Below the pieces are notes generated by a model. That model saw only the letters and a list, made by a program, of their open reading frames with translations. It was not told the origin of the DNA and did no database searches. From Streptomyces rimosus (GTDB taxonomy: Bacteria; Actinomycetota; Actinomycetes; Streptomycetales; Streptomycetaceae): a stretch of DNA of 64,000 nt. The stretch lies in NCBI RefSeq assembly GCF_008704655.1, contig NZ_CP023688.1:8869001-8933000 (forward strand), in the 5' to 3' direction. Made by a program: the position numbers and the translations under genes. Of this stretch, positions 8,549 to 17,641 are shown piece by piece (positions within the stretch are counted from its first letter, which is position 1; the number at the start of each line of letters is the position of its first letter).

Positions 8549-8794
8549 TCACGCCGGGCCGCAGGACAGCAGGGCCCGCCCGGCGCCGCGCACCGTACGC
8601 CCCTGCCCGGCCTGGATCACGGTCACCGCGAGCAGGCCGGCGCTGGTGAGCACGGCCGTCACCTCGGGCAGCGGCAGGCCGCGCAGGGTCATGAGCACCG
8701 CCAGCGCGATGATCACGATGACGATGGCGGTCTCTCCCGGGCCGAAGCGGGACCGGACCGTGCCGCACGCGGCGACGGACTGCTGGACAGACAT
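8549..8794 (-). CDS. Small membrane protein
   Basis: The 81-residue product begins MSVQQSVAAC and contains two closely spaced hydrophobic helices: AIVIVIIALAVLMTL, then VTAVLTSAGLLAVTVI. GGGAG precedes the ATG. The gene ends 33 bp before the XRE gene and likely starts the operon. No family is recognised. Confidence 0.6.
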   Translation of the reverse strand: MSVQQSVAACGTVRSRFGPGETAIVIVIIALAVLMTLRGLPLPEVTAVLTSAGLLAVTVIQAGQGRTVRGAGRALLSCGPA

Positions 8795-9256
8795 GAGCGA
8801 CTCCCTGATTCCCCACCGGCGCGTCGCGCGGCCGGGTGTGTACGGCATACGTCGACTGGCTCCCACCAGATGCCGCGGCGGCGGTCCGCTCCGCCGTGCG
8901 CGGTGGACCAAATCGTGCCAGTGCACAGAGTGCTCCCGCGCCTGCTCCGCGTTGTTCGTTCACTCCCGTCCCGTCGGTACGGAAGTGGGCCCCCTGGCAA
9001 ATTCCCCAGGCGTTGGCCATGGCCTCTGGCGGGTGTGACGAGCGGTCCGACGGCTGACCAGCCGCGACCCGCCGGCCACCAACCGGAACGTGCCGCTCCG
9101 CAGGGCGCCGGGCGCCCGTTCCTCCATTCTTGGCCCACTTCGGTTGACGGTGCTGCCGCCGGACCGCCCCCGGAGGGCGGCGTGTTCCCTTCCGGTGGCC
9201 GGAGCGAGCACCGGCAACCGGGCGGCGGCGGGGGCGTTCCGCTGCCTCGCCGCCCG
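8795..9256. other. Intergenic region between the membrane-protein operon and the P450 gene
   Basis: About 460 bp without a supported gene. The part next to 8795 must hold the promoter of the leftward operon. A short hairpin, CCGCCC-5-GGGCGG (9164-9180), could terminate the leftward P450 transcript. Confidence 0.45.
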
Positions 9257-10660
9257 TTACCCCGCGTCGTCCGAAAGAGCCGGATGTACGGGGCACTTCG
9301 CCTCCTGGACCGGCGCCCGCCGCTTCGGCGGTTGCTTGCGGGCCACCGCGACGACCTGCTTGCCGGGGATGAGGGTGGCGTGCCACATGCGCTGGGCCTC
9401 CGGCGCGGGGTCGGCGGGGGCCAGATGGACGTGCCGGAGCACCTCGCGAGTGATGATCTTCATCTCCAGCGTGGCGAGTTGGGCGCCGACGCAGTAACGG
9501 CGGCCGCCGCCGAACGGCAGGAACGACTTCTGCGCCGCCTTGGCGCCCTCACCGAGGAAGCGTTCCGGCCGGAACTCCCCGGCGTCCGGGTACACCGCAC
9601 GGTCCTGGAGGATCAGCGAGAACATCGGGATGGCCACCCAGCCGGCCGGCACCTCGAACCCACCGACCCGCAACGGCTTGTCCAGCAGCCGCCCCATGCC
9701 GAAGATCACCGGACGGGACCGCAGCGCCTCCTTGACGACCGCGTCGAGGTAGGTGTCGTCCTCGCCCTGCTCCACCTCCTCCTGGAGCCGCGCGAGCACC
9801 CGCGGATTGCGCATCAGCCGCTCGAAGGTCCATGACAGGCCGGTCGCCGTGGTCTCCAGGCCGGCCTCCAGCAGGGTGAGCAGTTCGTCGCGGATCTCCT
9901 GGTCGCTGAGCGGGCGGCCCTGGTCGTCCCGGGCGCGGAGCAGCCGCCCCAGGACGTCGTCGGCGTCCGCGTCCTCCTCGGCCCGGCGCCGGGCGATCTC
10001 GGCGAACAGGATGTGGTCCACCGTCTCGACGGCCTGCGCGGCGCGGGTCGTCGGCAGGAACGGCAGGCGCATCGCCAGCGGAGACCGTTGCGCCCAGGCC
10101 CGCAGCCGGGCGGGCGTCAGGAACAGGGCGGCGGAGCCGGTGGCCTTGGACAGGTCGATGAGACCGGCCCGTAACCGGGCCCCCTGCTCGGTGTCCCGGA
10201 CCCCGAAGACCAGCCGCAGGATGACCTCCAGGGTGATGGCCTGCATGTGCTCGCGCAGGGTGAACGGCCTGCCGAGCGGCCACGTCCCGATGTCCTTCGC
10301 GGCGATCTCGGCGATCAGCTCGGGATAGTTCGCGATGGACCTGCCGTGCAGGGTGGGGCTGAGCAGCTTGCGGTGGCGCCACCATTCCTCGCCGTCGTTG
10401 GTGAGCAGCGAGTGCTGTCCGACCCACGGCACGTACCCCGCGCGCAGCGCTCCGGCGCGGTTGCCGTCGCCGTCCATACGGTAGATCTCCGCGGCCAGCT
10501 CCGCGGTCGAGACCACGACCTGGGGCGGGAAGCCGAGCAATTTCATACGGAACACCGGACCGTAGCGCCGGCGCAACGTCTCGAAGTAGCGGACCGGATC
10601 GCGCATGTGGAGGGTCTGCAGGAAGGCAGGCTGACGCGATCCGGGGGGAAGGCGAAGCAT
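9257..10660 (-). CDS. Cytochrome P450 monooxygenase
   Basis: The 467-residue protein has the I-helix EAGLETTATG, the K-helix ExxR in KEALR, and the haem loop FGGGRRYCVG with the thiolate Cys near residue 390. No membrane anchor is evident. The ATG at 10660 is favoured because GGAGAG stands at the proper distance; ATG 10672 and an upstream codon lack this. It is transcribed away from the dikinase operon across a 350-bp region, so it may be a tailoring enzyme of that cluster (inference from position). No ferredoxin gene is adjacent. Confidence 0.9.
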   Translation of the reverse strand: MLRLPPGSRQPAFLQTLHMRDPVRYFETLRRRYGPVFRMKLLGFPPQVVVSTAELAAEIYRMDGDGNRAGALRAGYVPWVGQHSLLTNDGEEWWRHRKLLSPTLHGRSIANYPELIAEIAAKDIGTWPLGRPFTLREHMQAITLEVILRLVFGVRDTEQGARLRAGLIDLSKATGSAALFLTPARLRAWAQRSPLAMRLPFLPTTRAAQAVETVDHILFAEIARRRAEEDADADDVLGRLLRARDDQGRPLSDQEIRDELLTLLEAGLETTATGLSWTFERLMRNPRVLARLQEEVEQGEDDTYLDAVVKEALRSRPVIFGMGRLLDKPLRVGGFEVPAGWVAIPMFSLILQDRAVYPDAGEFRPERFLGEGAKAAQKSFLPFGGGRRYCVGAQLATLEMKIITREVLRHVHLAPADPAPEAQRMWHATLIPGKQVVAVARKQPPKRRAPVQEAKCPVHPALSDDAG

Positions 10661-11010
10661 ATTTCTCTCCATACTCCAGCGTCTGTCGAGTTGTGAACCT
10701 TCGGTCAGGCTGCGGTTCGCCAGGGATTCGCCGATGGTCGGGGAGAACAATCAGCCGGAAGCAGGAGGGACGGGCCCGGCAGGGACAGTAGATGCCCGCC
10801 GCCCGGCCGCCGCTGAGCAATTCAACGGTCGCTAGGGAAAACCTTAGTTGCGCGGGCAGTCCGGCGGAGGCCGTCCGGGGCGCTGCTACGCTCGGCGAAA
10901 TATTCACCGAATTGCCGCTCGGACGTGAATGACCGTTCGGGCAAAGCGGTGTCCGCACTGCCACGCGGAGCGTGGTTCAGGCCATGGCGTATCGGAAAGC
11001 TTGGGGTTTC
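10661..11010. promoter_or_regulatory. Divergent promoter region between P450 and the dikinase operon
   Basis: The 350-bp spacer must contain promoters for both directions. Its centre is less GC-rich than its flanks. It holds an imperfect dyad CTAGGG-AAAA-CCTTAG near 10832-10847 and separated TTGCC/GGCAA half-sites near 10911-10945. No convincing -35/-10 pair or butyrolactone-receptor box could be assigned by eye. Confidence 0.4.
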
Positions 11011-13749
11011 ATGCGAGCCATCATCGCCGAAAGTCCGCCAGGTGAGGTCGCGCGCGCAGCGGGCGGCAAAGGGGCAAATCTTTTTGCCCTTTCGGGCAAC
11101 GGGATCGACGTACCGCGATGGGCGGTGGTGGGTCTCGACGTCTTCCAGGAGTGCATCGCCGCGCTCGATGAGTCGGGGCGGATCGGGAAGCTGCTCGACG
11201 AGGTCACCCCGGACTCGGCGGAACGCGTCTCCGGGCAGCTGGCCGGCCTCGTCGAGGCCGCGGAGCTGTCCGGGCGGGCGGCGTCGGTCATCGCGGACGC
11301 CTACACGCGGGCGGGAGGCGGCCGGGTCGCGGTCCGCTCCTCCGGCGCCGAGGAGGACGGCGCGCGGCTCTCCTTCGCCGGGCAGTTCGCCACCTCCCTG
11401 AACGTCACCGGGCTCGCCGAGGTCGAGGCGCACGTCAAGAAGTGCTGGGCGTCGGCCTTCTCCGAACGATTACTGCTCTACCGGCTGCACCACGGGCTGC
11501 CGCTGCACGGCGCCGGACTCGCCGTCGTCGTACAGGAGATGGTGGCCGCCGAGCGCAGCGGCGTGCTGTTCACCGCCGACCCGGTGAGCGGCGACCGGCG
11601 CCGCTACGTGGTCAGTTCGGTCTACGGGCTGGGCGAGGGCCTGGTCTCGGGGGCGGTCGACGCCGACACCGTGACGCTCGACGCCGCCACCGGCGAGGTG
11701 GCCGAAACCGTGCTGGGCGACAAGCGGGAGCGCTACCACGCGCCCGCGTCGGGCGCCGGGTGCCAGATCAGCGAAGTGCCGCCGGCCGAGCGGGAGAAGC
11801 TGTCGCTGACACCGAAGGAACTGGCGCGCCTGCACGAGGCCGGGAGGCGCGTCCAAGCGGTCTTCGGCACCCCGCAGGACATCGAGTGGGCGTTCGCGGG
11901 CGATGTCCTGTGGATTCTCCAGGCCCGCCCCATCACCGCGCTGCCGGAGTACGCCGCACCGCCTGACGGCGCGGCGGAACCCGCCGACGGCGAAATCCGG
12001 ATCTGGGACAACGCCAACATCGTCGAAAGCTTCTCCGGCATCGTCTCGCCGTTGACCTTCAGTTTCGCGGCCCATGTTTACGGCAAGGTCTACGAGAACT
12101 ATGCGCGGGCCCTTCGCGTGCCCCGGGCCGGGCTGCGCGAGATCGAGGAATGGGCCCCGCAGATGCTCGGCTATTTCCACGGCCGGGTGTACTACAACTT
12201 GTTCAACTGGTACCGGATGGTGCGCATCGCGCCCCTGTACAAGCTCAACAGAAAAGTCCTGGAAATCGCCATCGGCGTCGAGGAGGGACTCGACGACGAA
12301 ACGGCGGAGGCGATCCGTCCGTACACCGTCTCGGCGTCCCCGCGCGACCGGCTGGCCCGCGCCCGTACGGTGGCGGCCTTCGTCCACCGGTTCCTCACCA
12401 TGAACCGCTCGGTCGAGCGTTTCATGGCGTACTTCTACGCGGCGTACCGGGAATTCGACAACGTCGACTACGACGCGCTGGACGGCCAGGACGTCTACCG
12501 GCGTTTTCGCGCCCTGGAAAAGGACCTGCTGGAGAAGTGGGGTCCGATGCAGACCCTGGACGCGGCGATCCTGTGGTCCATCGGCGGGCTCGCCCTGCTC
12601 AACCGGCGCTGGCTGCCCGATGCCCCCGAATGGCTCACCTGGAGCGCCGCGAGCCCGGGCCCGCGCGTGGAGTCCATCGAACCCGCCCGCGCGCTGGCGC
12701 GCCTCGCGGTCACCGTCCGCGCGGATGCCGCGCTGGAGCGCCTCATCCGGGAGACCCCGGCCGAGGACACCTTCGCGGCCCTGCGCGGGAACGGCCACAC
12801 CGAATTCCTCGCGGCGGTGGATGCGTACATCGCCGCGTACGGCTACCGCAGCCTCGACGAACTCAAGCTCGAAGTCCCCGACCTGCGGGAAGACCCCTCG
12901 GCTCTGTTCGCCCTGGTACGCACCGCGCTGTCCGAGGTCGACGCCGATCCCGGCCGGAAGGCCGACGCCTACCTCGACGCCCACCTGCGCGGGCCGCGCC
13001 GGCTGGTCTACGACGTCGTCCGCCGCAAGGCACAGAGCTCCCTGTACAACCGGGAGCGGCTGCGGTTCTGCCGTACCCGCGCGTTCGGCTCGGCGAAGCG
13101 GATGCTGCGGGCCATGGGGCGCGACCTCGCCCGGACGCGGGCGATCGAGCACTGGAACGACGTCTTCTTCCTGCGCCTGGAGGAGCTGCGCGGCGTCTAC
13201 GAGGGCACGACCGGAAACACCGGCCTGCGCGGCCTGGTGGAGCTGCGCAAGCGCCAGCAGGCGCAGGACGGGCAGCTGTCCGCACCGTCCCGCTTCGTCA
13301 CGCGCGGTGCGCCCTACCGGCGGGGCAACCTGGAGCAGGCCGGCTTCACGACGGGCCCGGCGGCACGTACGGGCGTCCAGGAGCTGCGCGGCACCCCGTG
13401 CTGCCCCGGTGTGGTGGAGGCCCCCGCCGTGGTCACGGACACCCCCGTGGACGTGAACGGCGGCGTGCTGGTGACCTACCGCACCGACCCGGGCTGGGTC
13501 GCCGCCCTGCCGTCCGCCTCGGCGCTCGTCATCGAGCGGGGCAGCCCGCTGACGCATGTGGCGATCGTCGCCCGGGAGCTGGGCATTCCGACGGTCGTCC
13601 AGGTCAAGGGCCTGATGGCGGAGCTGGAGACCGGCATGCGCCTGCGGGTGGACGGAGCGACGGGGTCGGTACGGATTCTGGCCGACGCCCCGGACGCGGC
13701 GGGCGGCGCGGCCGGACCCGAGGCCGCGAAGGACCCGGCGGGTGCGTAG
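11011..13749 (+). CDS. PEP synthase / rifampin phosphotransferase-type dikinase
   Basis: The 912-residue protein has the PEP-utilising dikinase layout. An N-terminal ATP-grasp part carries GGKGANL near residue 22, VRSSGAEEDG, and the segments MVAAERSGVLFTADPVSG and WILQARPIT. A large substrate domain contains NIVESFSGIVSPLTF. The C-terminal swivel domain has the phosphohistidine loop LTHVAIVAREL with His849. Length and order match rifampin phosphotransferases and related single-chain dikinases, which split ATP into AMP, phosphate and a phosphorylated product. The substrate here is open. It opens the operon; the ATG at 11011 has GGGG upstream, and an earlier ATG at 10984 lacks a ribosome site. 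Confidence 0.85.
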   Translation: MRAIIAESPPGEVARAAGGKGANLFALSGNGIDVPRWAVVGLDVFQECIAALDESGRIGKLLDEVTPDSAERVSGQLAGLVEAAELSGRAASVIADAYTRAGGGRVAVRSSGAEEDGARLSFAGQFATSLNVTGLAEVEAHVKKCWASAFSERLLLYRLHHGLPLHGAGLAVVVQEMVAAERSGVLFTADPVSGDRRRYVVSSVYGLGEGLVSGAVDADTVTLDAATGEVAETVLGDKRERYHAPASGAGCQISEVPPAEREKLSLTPKELARLHEAGRRVQAVFGTPQDIEWAFAGDVLWILQARPITALPEYAAPPDGAAEPADGEIRIWDNANIVESFSGIVSPLTFSFAAHVYGKVYENYARALRVPRAGLREIEEWAPQMLGYFHGRVYYNLFNWYRMVRIAPLYKLNRKVLEIAIGVEEGLDDETAEAIRPYTVSASPRDRLARARTVAAFVHRFLTMNRSVERFMAYFYAAYREFDNVDYDALDGQDVYRRFRALEKDLLEKWGPMQTLDAAILWSIGGLALLNRRWLPDAPEWLTWSAASPGPRVESIEPARALARLAVTVRADAALERLIRETPAEDTFAALRGNGHTEFLAAVDAYIAAYGYRSLDELKLEVPDLREDPSALFALVRTALSEVDADPGRKADAYLDAHLRGPRRLVYDVVRRKAQSSLYNRERLRFCRTRAFGSAKRMLRAMGRDLARTRAIEHWNDVFFLRLEELRGVYEGTTGNTGLRGLVELRKRQQAQDGQLSAPSRFVTRGAPYRRGNLEQAGFTTGPAARTGVQELRGTPCCPGVVEAPAVVTDTPVDVNGGVLVTYRTDPGWVAALPSASALVIERGSPLTHVAIVARELGIPTVVQVKGLMAELETGMRLRVDGATGSVRILADAPDAAGGAAGPEAAKDPAGA

Positions 13750-13812
13750 CGCGCCGGCCGTCCGGCCCCCGCGGCACCGCCCCATCCCGCAAGCCACGAC
13801 CAGGAGGCCCGT

Positions 13813-15459
13813 GTGATCCTCAGCGAGGAATACCTGCAGAACCTGTTGGACAAGACGCTGCCGCAGATCCGCGCCACGGACGGCTGCGCCGTGGTGCTGG
13901 AAGGATCGATCGCCGAGGGCTTCGGCAACTCCTCGTCCGACATCGACTTCCTCCTGATCGCCGACGGTGACGCCGACCTGCCGACCATGCCGTCGCTGCT
14001 GTTCGTGGATGGGCGGCGGGTCGAGGTCCGCACCCGTTCCGTACGCCAGATCGCGGAGCAGTTCGCCGCGGTCACGGCCGCCGCCGCCAACGGTCCGGGC
14101 GCGGAGGACCTGCTGAACCGCTGCCAGCGGCTGCTGCGCAGCTTCCCGCTGCGCGAACCGGAGTTGGTGGCGAAGGTCAAGGACCTGATGTCCTTCGACG
14201 ACTTCCGGACCACCGTGGGCGAGTGGTGGGCGCGCGCCGCCCGCCAGTCGATCCGGTACGCGCTCGCCCTGCGGCAGCTCGGCCAGGAGCAGGAGGCCGC
14301 GGCCTGGACCGAGGCCGGGCTGCTCCAGGCCGTGAAGTCCTGGGCCGCGGGCCGGGGAGAAACCTATCTGGAGCCCAAGTGGCTGCCCGAGCAGCTGGGC
14401 CGGATCGGCGACCACCCGCCGGCCGCCCGGTACCTGACGCTCGCCTCACCGTCCGCCTCCGGCCTCGGCGCCGACGCGTACGTCACCGAAGGCGTCCGGC
14501 TCGCGGCGGATCTCGGTGTCACGGGCGCCACCCCCGAAGCCGGACGGATCACCGTGGCCGGGGCCGGGGTCACCACCTGGCAGACCGGTGAGCGCGTGCA
14601 CGTCGTACGCGGCCGGCAGGACGTGTTCGTCCTCGGGGACCGGGCGGCACGGGCCTGGCGCTCCCTCGTCTTCGGCCGGACCCTGGAACAGACGCTGGCC
14701 GCCGCGGACGCGGCCGGTGCGCCGCAGGCGGGCCCGCTGATCGCCGAATTCCTGCGGTACGGACTGGTGCGGGTGGCCTGGCAGGGAGACGGGCCGATCG
14801 TGCCCGGCCTGCCGCTGGCCGCCCCCGCGGGCGATGTCACACCGCCGCCGAGCACCGCACGGCCCATCATCGCCGTGGGCGGCGCGACGGCCGGCGGCGC
14901 GGAGGCGATCGACCTCCTGCCGGTGCCCGCCCGCCGGTTCAGCGCCGCCGCGATGACCCTGGTGTGGTCCAACGTCCTGGTGGAGAACGCCCGCGAGGAC
15001 CTCGTCGGCGCCCTCGACCGCGGCCAGTGGAGCGTCGCGCAGCTCAGCGCCCTGCGGATGCTGCGGTTCGCCCTGCGCGGGGTGCTCAGTTCGTACGCCG
15101 TCAACCCGCTGCCGCCGGACTCCGAGGTCGTTCGCCGGCTGTCGCTTCTGCCGGACGGGGACGACCTCGACGCCATCCGGGCGCGGGCCGGACAGCTCGA
15201 CACCCTCACGATCGCCTCCGGCCCTCAAGGGGACGCCGCGCTGACGGCGCTGGACGACTTCGTGGCCCTGGTCCGCCGGGCCACGGGCGCGGACCGCTTC
15301 CCGTCCTCCTTCGACTCCCCGGACGCATGGCGGCAGACCTTGGAGGCCGGTAACGACTGGCTGCGCCTGGGCGCACACCTCGACGCGGACCTGCCCATCG
15401 ACGAGGCGGGCGATCTGCTGTCCAGCGGAGGGGCGCAGCCCCACGCCGCCTCGGCCTGA
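13813..15459 (+). CDS. Nucleotidyltransferase-domain protein with possible PqqD-like segment
   Basis: The 548-residue protein starts at GTG with AGGAGG before it. Near the N-terminus is a polymerase-beta-type nucleotidyltransferase motif, GSIAEGFGNSSSDIDF (residues 31-46): Gly-Ser followed by Asp43-x-Asp45. A helical part follows. Residues about 262-320 read like a PqqD-type winged helix: a strand, LGDRAARAWRSL, RTLEQTL, LIAEFLRYGLV. The C-terminal third is not recognised. It is the second gene of the operon. The NTase motif is clear, the PqqD resemblance is by eye only, and the transferred nucleotide and acceptor are unknown. Confidence 0.7.
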   Translation: MILSEEYLQNLLDKTLPQIRATDGCAVVLEGSIAEGFGNSSSDIDFLLIADGDADLPTMPSLLFVDGRRVEVRTRSVRQIAEQFAAVTAAAANGPGAEDLLNRCQRLLRSFPLREPELVAKVKDLMSFDDFRTTVGEWWARAARQSIRYALALRQLGQEQEAAAWTEAGLLQAVKSWAAGRGETYLEPKWLPEQLGRIGDHPPAARYLTLASPSASGLGADAYVTEGVRLAADLGVTGATPEAGRITVAGAGVTTWQTGERVHVVRGRQDVFVLGDRAARAWRSLVFGRTLEQTLAAADAAGAPQAGPLIAEFLRYGLVRVAWQGDGPIVPGLPLAAPAGDVTPPPSTARPIIAVGGATAGGAEAIDLLPVPARRFSAAAMTLVWSNVLVENAREDLVGALDRGQWSVAQLSALRMLRFALRGVLSSYAVNPLPPDSEVVRRLSLLPDGDDLDAIRARAGQLDTLTIASGPQGDAALTALDDFVALVRRATGADRFPSSFDSPDAWRQTLEAGNDWLRLGAHLDADLPIDEAGDLLSSGGAQPHAASA

Positions 15460-15469
15460 CGGAGGAACA

Positions 15470-15547
15470 GTGACATCACCCATCAACCCGCCCCGCACGA
15501 CCGGGGCACGGCGCACGGCGGAACAGCGACAGGAGGCGGCTCGATGA
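15470..15547 (+). CDS. Possible 25-residue peptide or coupling ORF
   Basis: A GTG directly behind GGAGGAACA opens a 25-codon frame (MTSPINPPRTTGARR, continuing TAEQRQEAAR). Its TGA overlaps the next gene's ATG as ATGA. This same overlap is used at other junctions of the operon, which argues the ORF is translated. It is very basic and lacks cysteines. It could serve only for translational coupling, or be a small precursor peptide. No homologue is known to me. Confidence 0.4.
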   Translation: MTSPINPPRTTGARRTAEQRQEAAR

Positions 15548-16635
15548 CACGGCGACTGAAGATCCTGGTGACCGGCGCGTCCGGGCTGGTCGGCGCGGAG
15601 GTCACCGCCCGGCTCGCGGCGGCCGGGCACGAGGTCACCGCCGTGGTCCACCGGCAGCAGACGCTGGTGCGCAACGACGGCACCCCGCTGGACCCCGCCA
15701 CCGTCCGGTGCCTGCCCGCCGACGTGACCCGGCCCCGCCTCGGCCTGACCGAGGCCGGTTACGCGGAACTGGCCGGCGGCGGGATCGACCGCATCGTGCA
15801 CTGTGCCGCGATCACCGACTTCGGCCGTCCCGAGGAGGACTACCGCACGGTCAACGTCGACGGCACCGCGCACCTCATCGAGCTGGCCCGCGCCGGCGGC
15901 GCCGGCCTGGTGCACGTGGGCACCGCGTACGTCTGCGGCGAGCGCGACGGGCTGATCCGCGAGACGGAGCTGGACCAGGGCCAGCGGCTCGCCAACGGCT
16001 ACGAGGCCAGCAAGCTGCGGGCCGAGACGCTGGTGCACAAGGCACGGGCCGACGGGGTGCGCGCCGCGGTGGTGCGTCCCAGCATCGTCGTCGGCGACGA
16101 GCACACCGGCGTGGTGCGCGACTACAAGAACATCTACGTCATCCTCAAGCTGACCACCGAGGGCAAGGTCCGCTCCGTCCCCGGCCTGTACGAGGCGCGC
16201 CTGGACCTGGTGCCGGTCGACTACGTGGCGGACGTCATCACCCGGGTCACCGAGCGGTTCGACGAGGCGGAGGGCCGTACCTTCCACGCGGCGGGAGCGC
16301 CGCTGACCCTGCGGGACTTCTCCGACGTGATGGCCGAGTACCCCTCGTTCCACGTGCCGCGGTTCGTCCCCCCGACGAGCTTCGACGCCCAGCGCCTGCC
16401 CACCCGCGAACGCCGCTACTACGAGCGGATCGTCTCGCTGTACGAGAGCTACTTCCGGCGCCGGATGACGTTCGACGCCTCCCACACCGCGGCGCTGGGC
16501 GTGCGCGCGACGCCCGCGGACGGGCCGGACTTCCTGCGCAAGCTGATCAACCACTGCCTGGAATCGGGCTACCTGGGCGCCCCGCCGGCCGGCACCGGCC
16601 CGGCCGCCGACGACGCGAACGGAGCCGGCCGATGA
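15544..16635 (+). CDS. Extended SDR, NAD-epimerase / thioester-reductase-like
   Basis: The 363-residue protein has the Rossmann motif TGASGLVG at residues 10-17 and the catalytic YEASK. The segments GLVHVGTAYVCG, VVRPSIVVGD and LDLVPVDYVAD resemble male-sterility/thioester-reductase (NAD_binding_4) proteins, which reduce acyl thioesters to aldehydes or alcohols, more than sugar epimerases. GGAGG lies upstream. The stop overlaps the next ATG by four bases. In this cluster a carboxyl or acyl reduction is plausible, but a sugar epimerase role cannot be excluded. Confidence 0.75.
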   Translation: MTRRLKILVTGASGLVGAEVTARLAAAGHEVTAVVHRQQTLVRNDGTPLDPATVRCLPADVTRPRLGLTEAGYAELAGGGIDRIVHCAAITDFGRPEEDYRTVNVDGTAHLIELARAGGAGLVHVGTAYVCGERDGLIRETELDQGQRLANGYEASKLRAETLVHKARADGVRAAVVRPSIVVGDEHTGVVRDYKNIYVILKLTTEGKVRSVPGLYEARLDLVPVDYVADVITRVTERFDEAEGRTFHAAGAPLTLRDFSDVMAEYPSFHVPRFVPPTSFDAQRLPTRERRYYERIVSLYESYFRRRMTFDASHTAALGVRATPADGPDFLRKLINHCLESGYLGAPPAGTGPAADDANGAGR

Positions 16636-17627
16636 CCTGGGACACCGCGGACCCGCGCCCCTTCGGCGACGACCTTTCCCCCGCCCTCAGCTGCACTTCG
16701 CGCAAACGCGCCCTGTTCGCCGCGGACACCTACTTCCTGGAGAGCTACGAACAGCTCGGCACCCTCACCGCCGACCCGGACGGCTTCCTCCACCGGCACG
16801 CCGCGCTGCTGCTCAAACCCGACGCGGTGGTCAGCAGGCAGATACCGGTGACGGTCGACTGGCTGGCCCGCAACGGACTGCGGATCGTGGCCGCCGAGCG
16901 CACCCGGCTCACCCGCACCGCCGTACGGTCGCTGTGGTACTACCAGTGGAACCTGGCCACACCGCAACGGCGCCGCCTCGCCGACCTGTTCATGGACTCC
17001 TGCGACGCGGTGGTGCTCGTCGTACGCCCGGAGGCGGACCAGACCGGCGCCGCGCCCGCGTCGGTCGTCATGACCGAGCGCAAAGGCCCGACCGACCCCC
17101 AGGCCCGGATCCCCGGCCAGCTGCGGTACGAAATCGGCCGCTACAGCTATCTGCTCAACCTCGTGCACACCCCCGACGAACCCGCCGACGTGGCACGGGA
17201 GTTGGGCATCCACTTCGACACCGCCCGGCGGGAGCGGGTCTACGCCGACGCGCTGGCGGGCGACGACCGGTCGGCGCGGGCGCGCGAACTGGCCGACCAA
17301 CTGCACGCGGAGGTACCCCGGCGGGACCTCACCTTCGAGCCCGCGGCGGAACGCCTCAAGGCGGCCGTGGCGGAAGCGGAGGAGGCGGCACAGCCCGGCG
17401 CGGTCCGGGACGAACTGCGCGCGGCCCGGCAGGCCGCCCGGTCGCCCGAGGGATACCGGCGGCTGCTGGAGGCCGTCTGGCGGGCCGGGCTGCCGCTCGA
17501 CCCCTGGGACGTGGTGATTGTCGGCACCCACGTCCTGCCGATGAAGCGCAAGGGACTGGCGCCCGTACTCGACGGGGTCGGCGTGCACGACTGGCAGCGC
17601 CACATGGCGCGGCTCGCGGCCAGGTGA
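16632..17627 (+). CDS. NDK-like protein with C-terminal extension
   Basis: Residues about 55-196 of 331 match the nucleoside diphosphate kinase pattern: HAALLLKPDAV (59-66 core), NGLRIVAAE, and then LLNLVHTPDEPADVARELGIHF. The last aligns with NIVHGSDSxxSAxREIxxWF of NDKs, so the phosphorylated His is retained as His179, but Gly-Ser after it is Thr-Pro. NDKs are about 140 residues long; here an N-terminal arm and a helical C-terminal half are added, the latter ending VIVGTHVLPMKRKG. Start ATG overlaps the previous stop. Nucleotide kinase activity or a related phosphotransfer is inferred; no intact family example like this is known to me. Confidence 0.65.
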   Translation: MTWDTADPRPFGDDLSPALSCTSRKRALFAADTYFLESYEQLGTLTADPDGFLHRHAALLLKPDAVVSRQIPVTVDWLARNGLRIVAAERTRLTRTAVRSLWYYQWNLATPQRRRLADLFMDSCDAVVLVVRPEADQTGAAPASVVMTERKGPTDPQARIPGQLRYEIGRYSYLLNLVHTPDEPADVARELGIHFDTARRERVYADALAGDDRSARARELADQLHAEVPRRDLTFEPAAERLKAAVAEAEEAAQPGAVRDELRAARQAARSPEGYRRLLEAVWRAGLPLDPWDVVIVGTHVLPMKRKGLAPVLDGVGVHDWQRHMARLAAR

Positions 17628-17641
17628 CACGGAGGAGAAGC

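Noticed and set aside
11470..14415. A 981-codon minus-strand frame
   Set aside because: It is antisense to the dikinase and nucleotidyltransferase genes, both with catalytic motifs and ribosome sites.
16632..17627. Call as an ordinary nucleoside diphosphate kinase
   Set aside because: Length is more than double the family norm and the residues after the catalytic His differ, so only NDK-like is justified.
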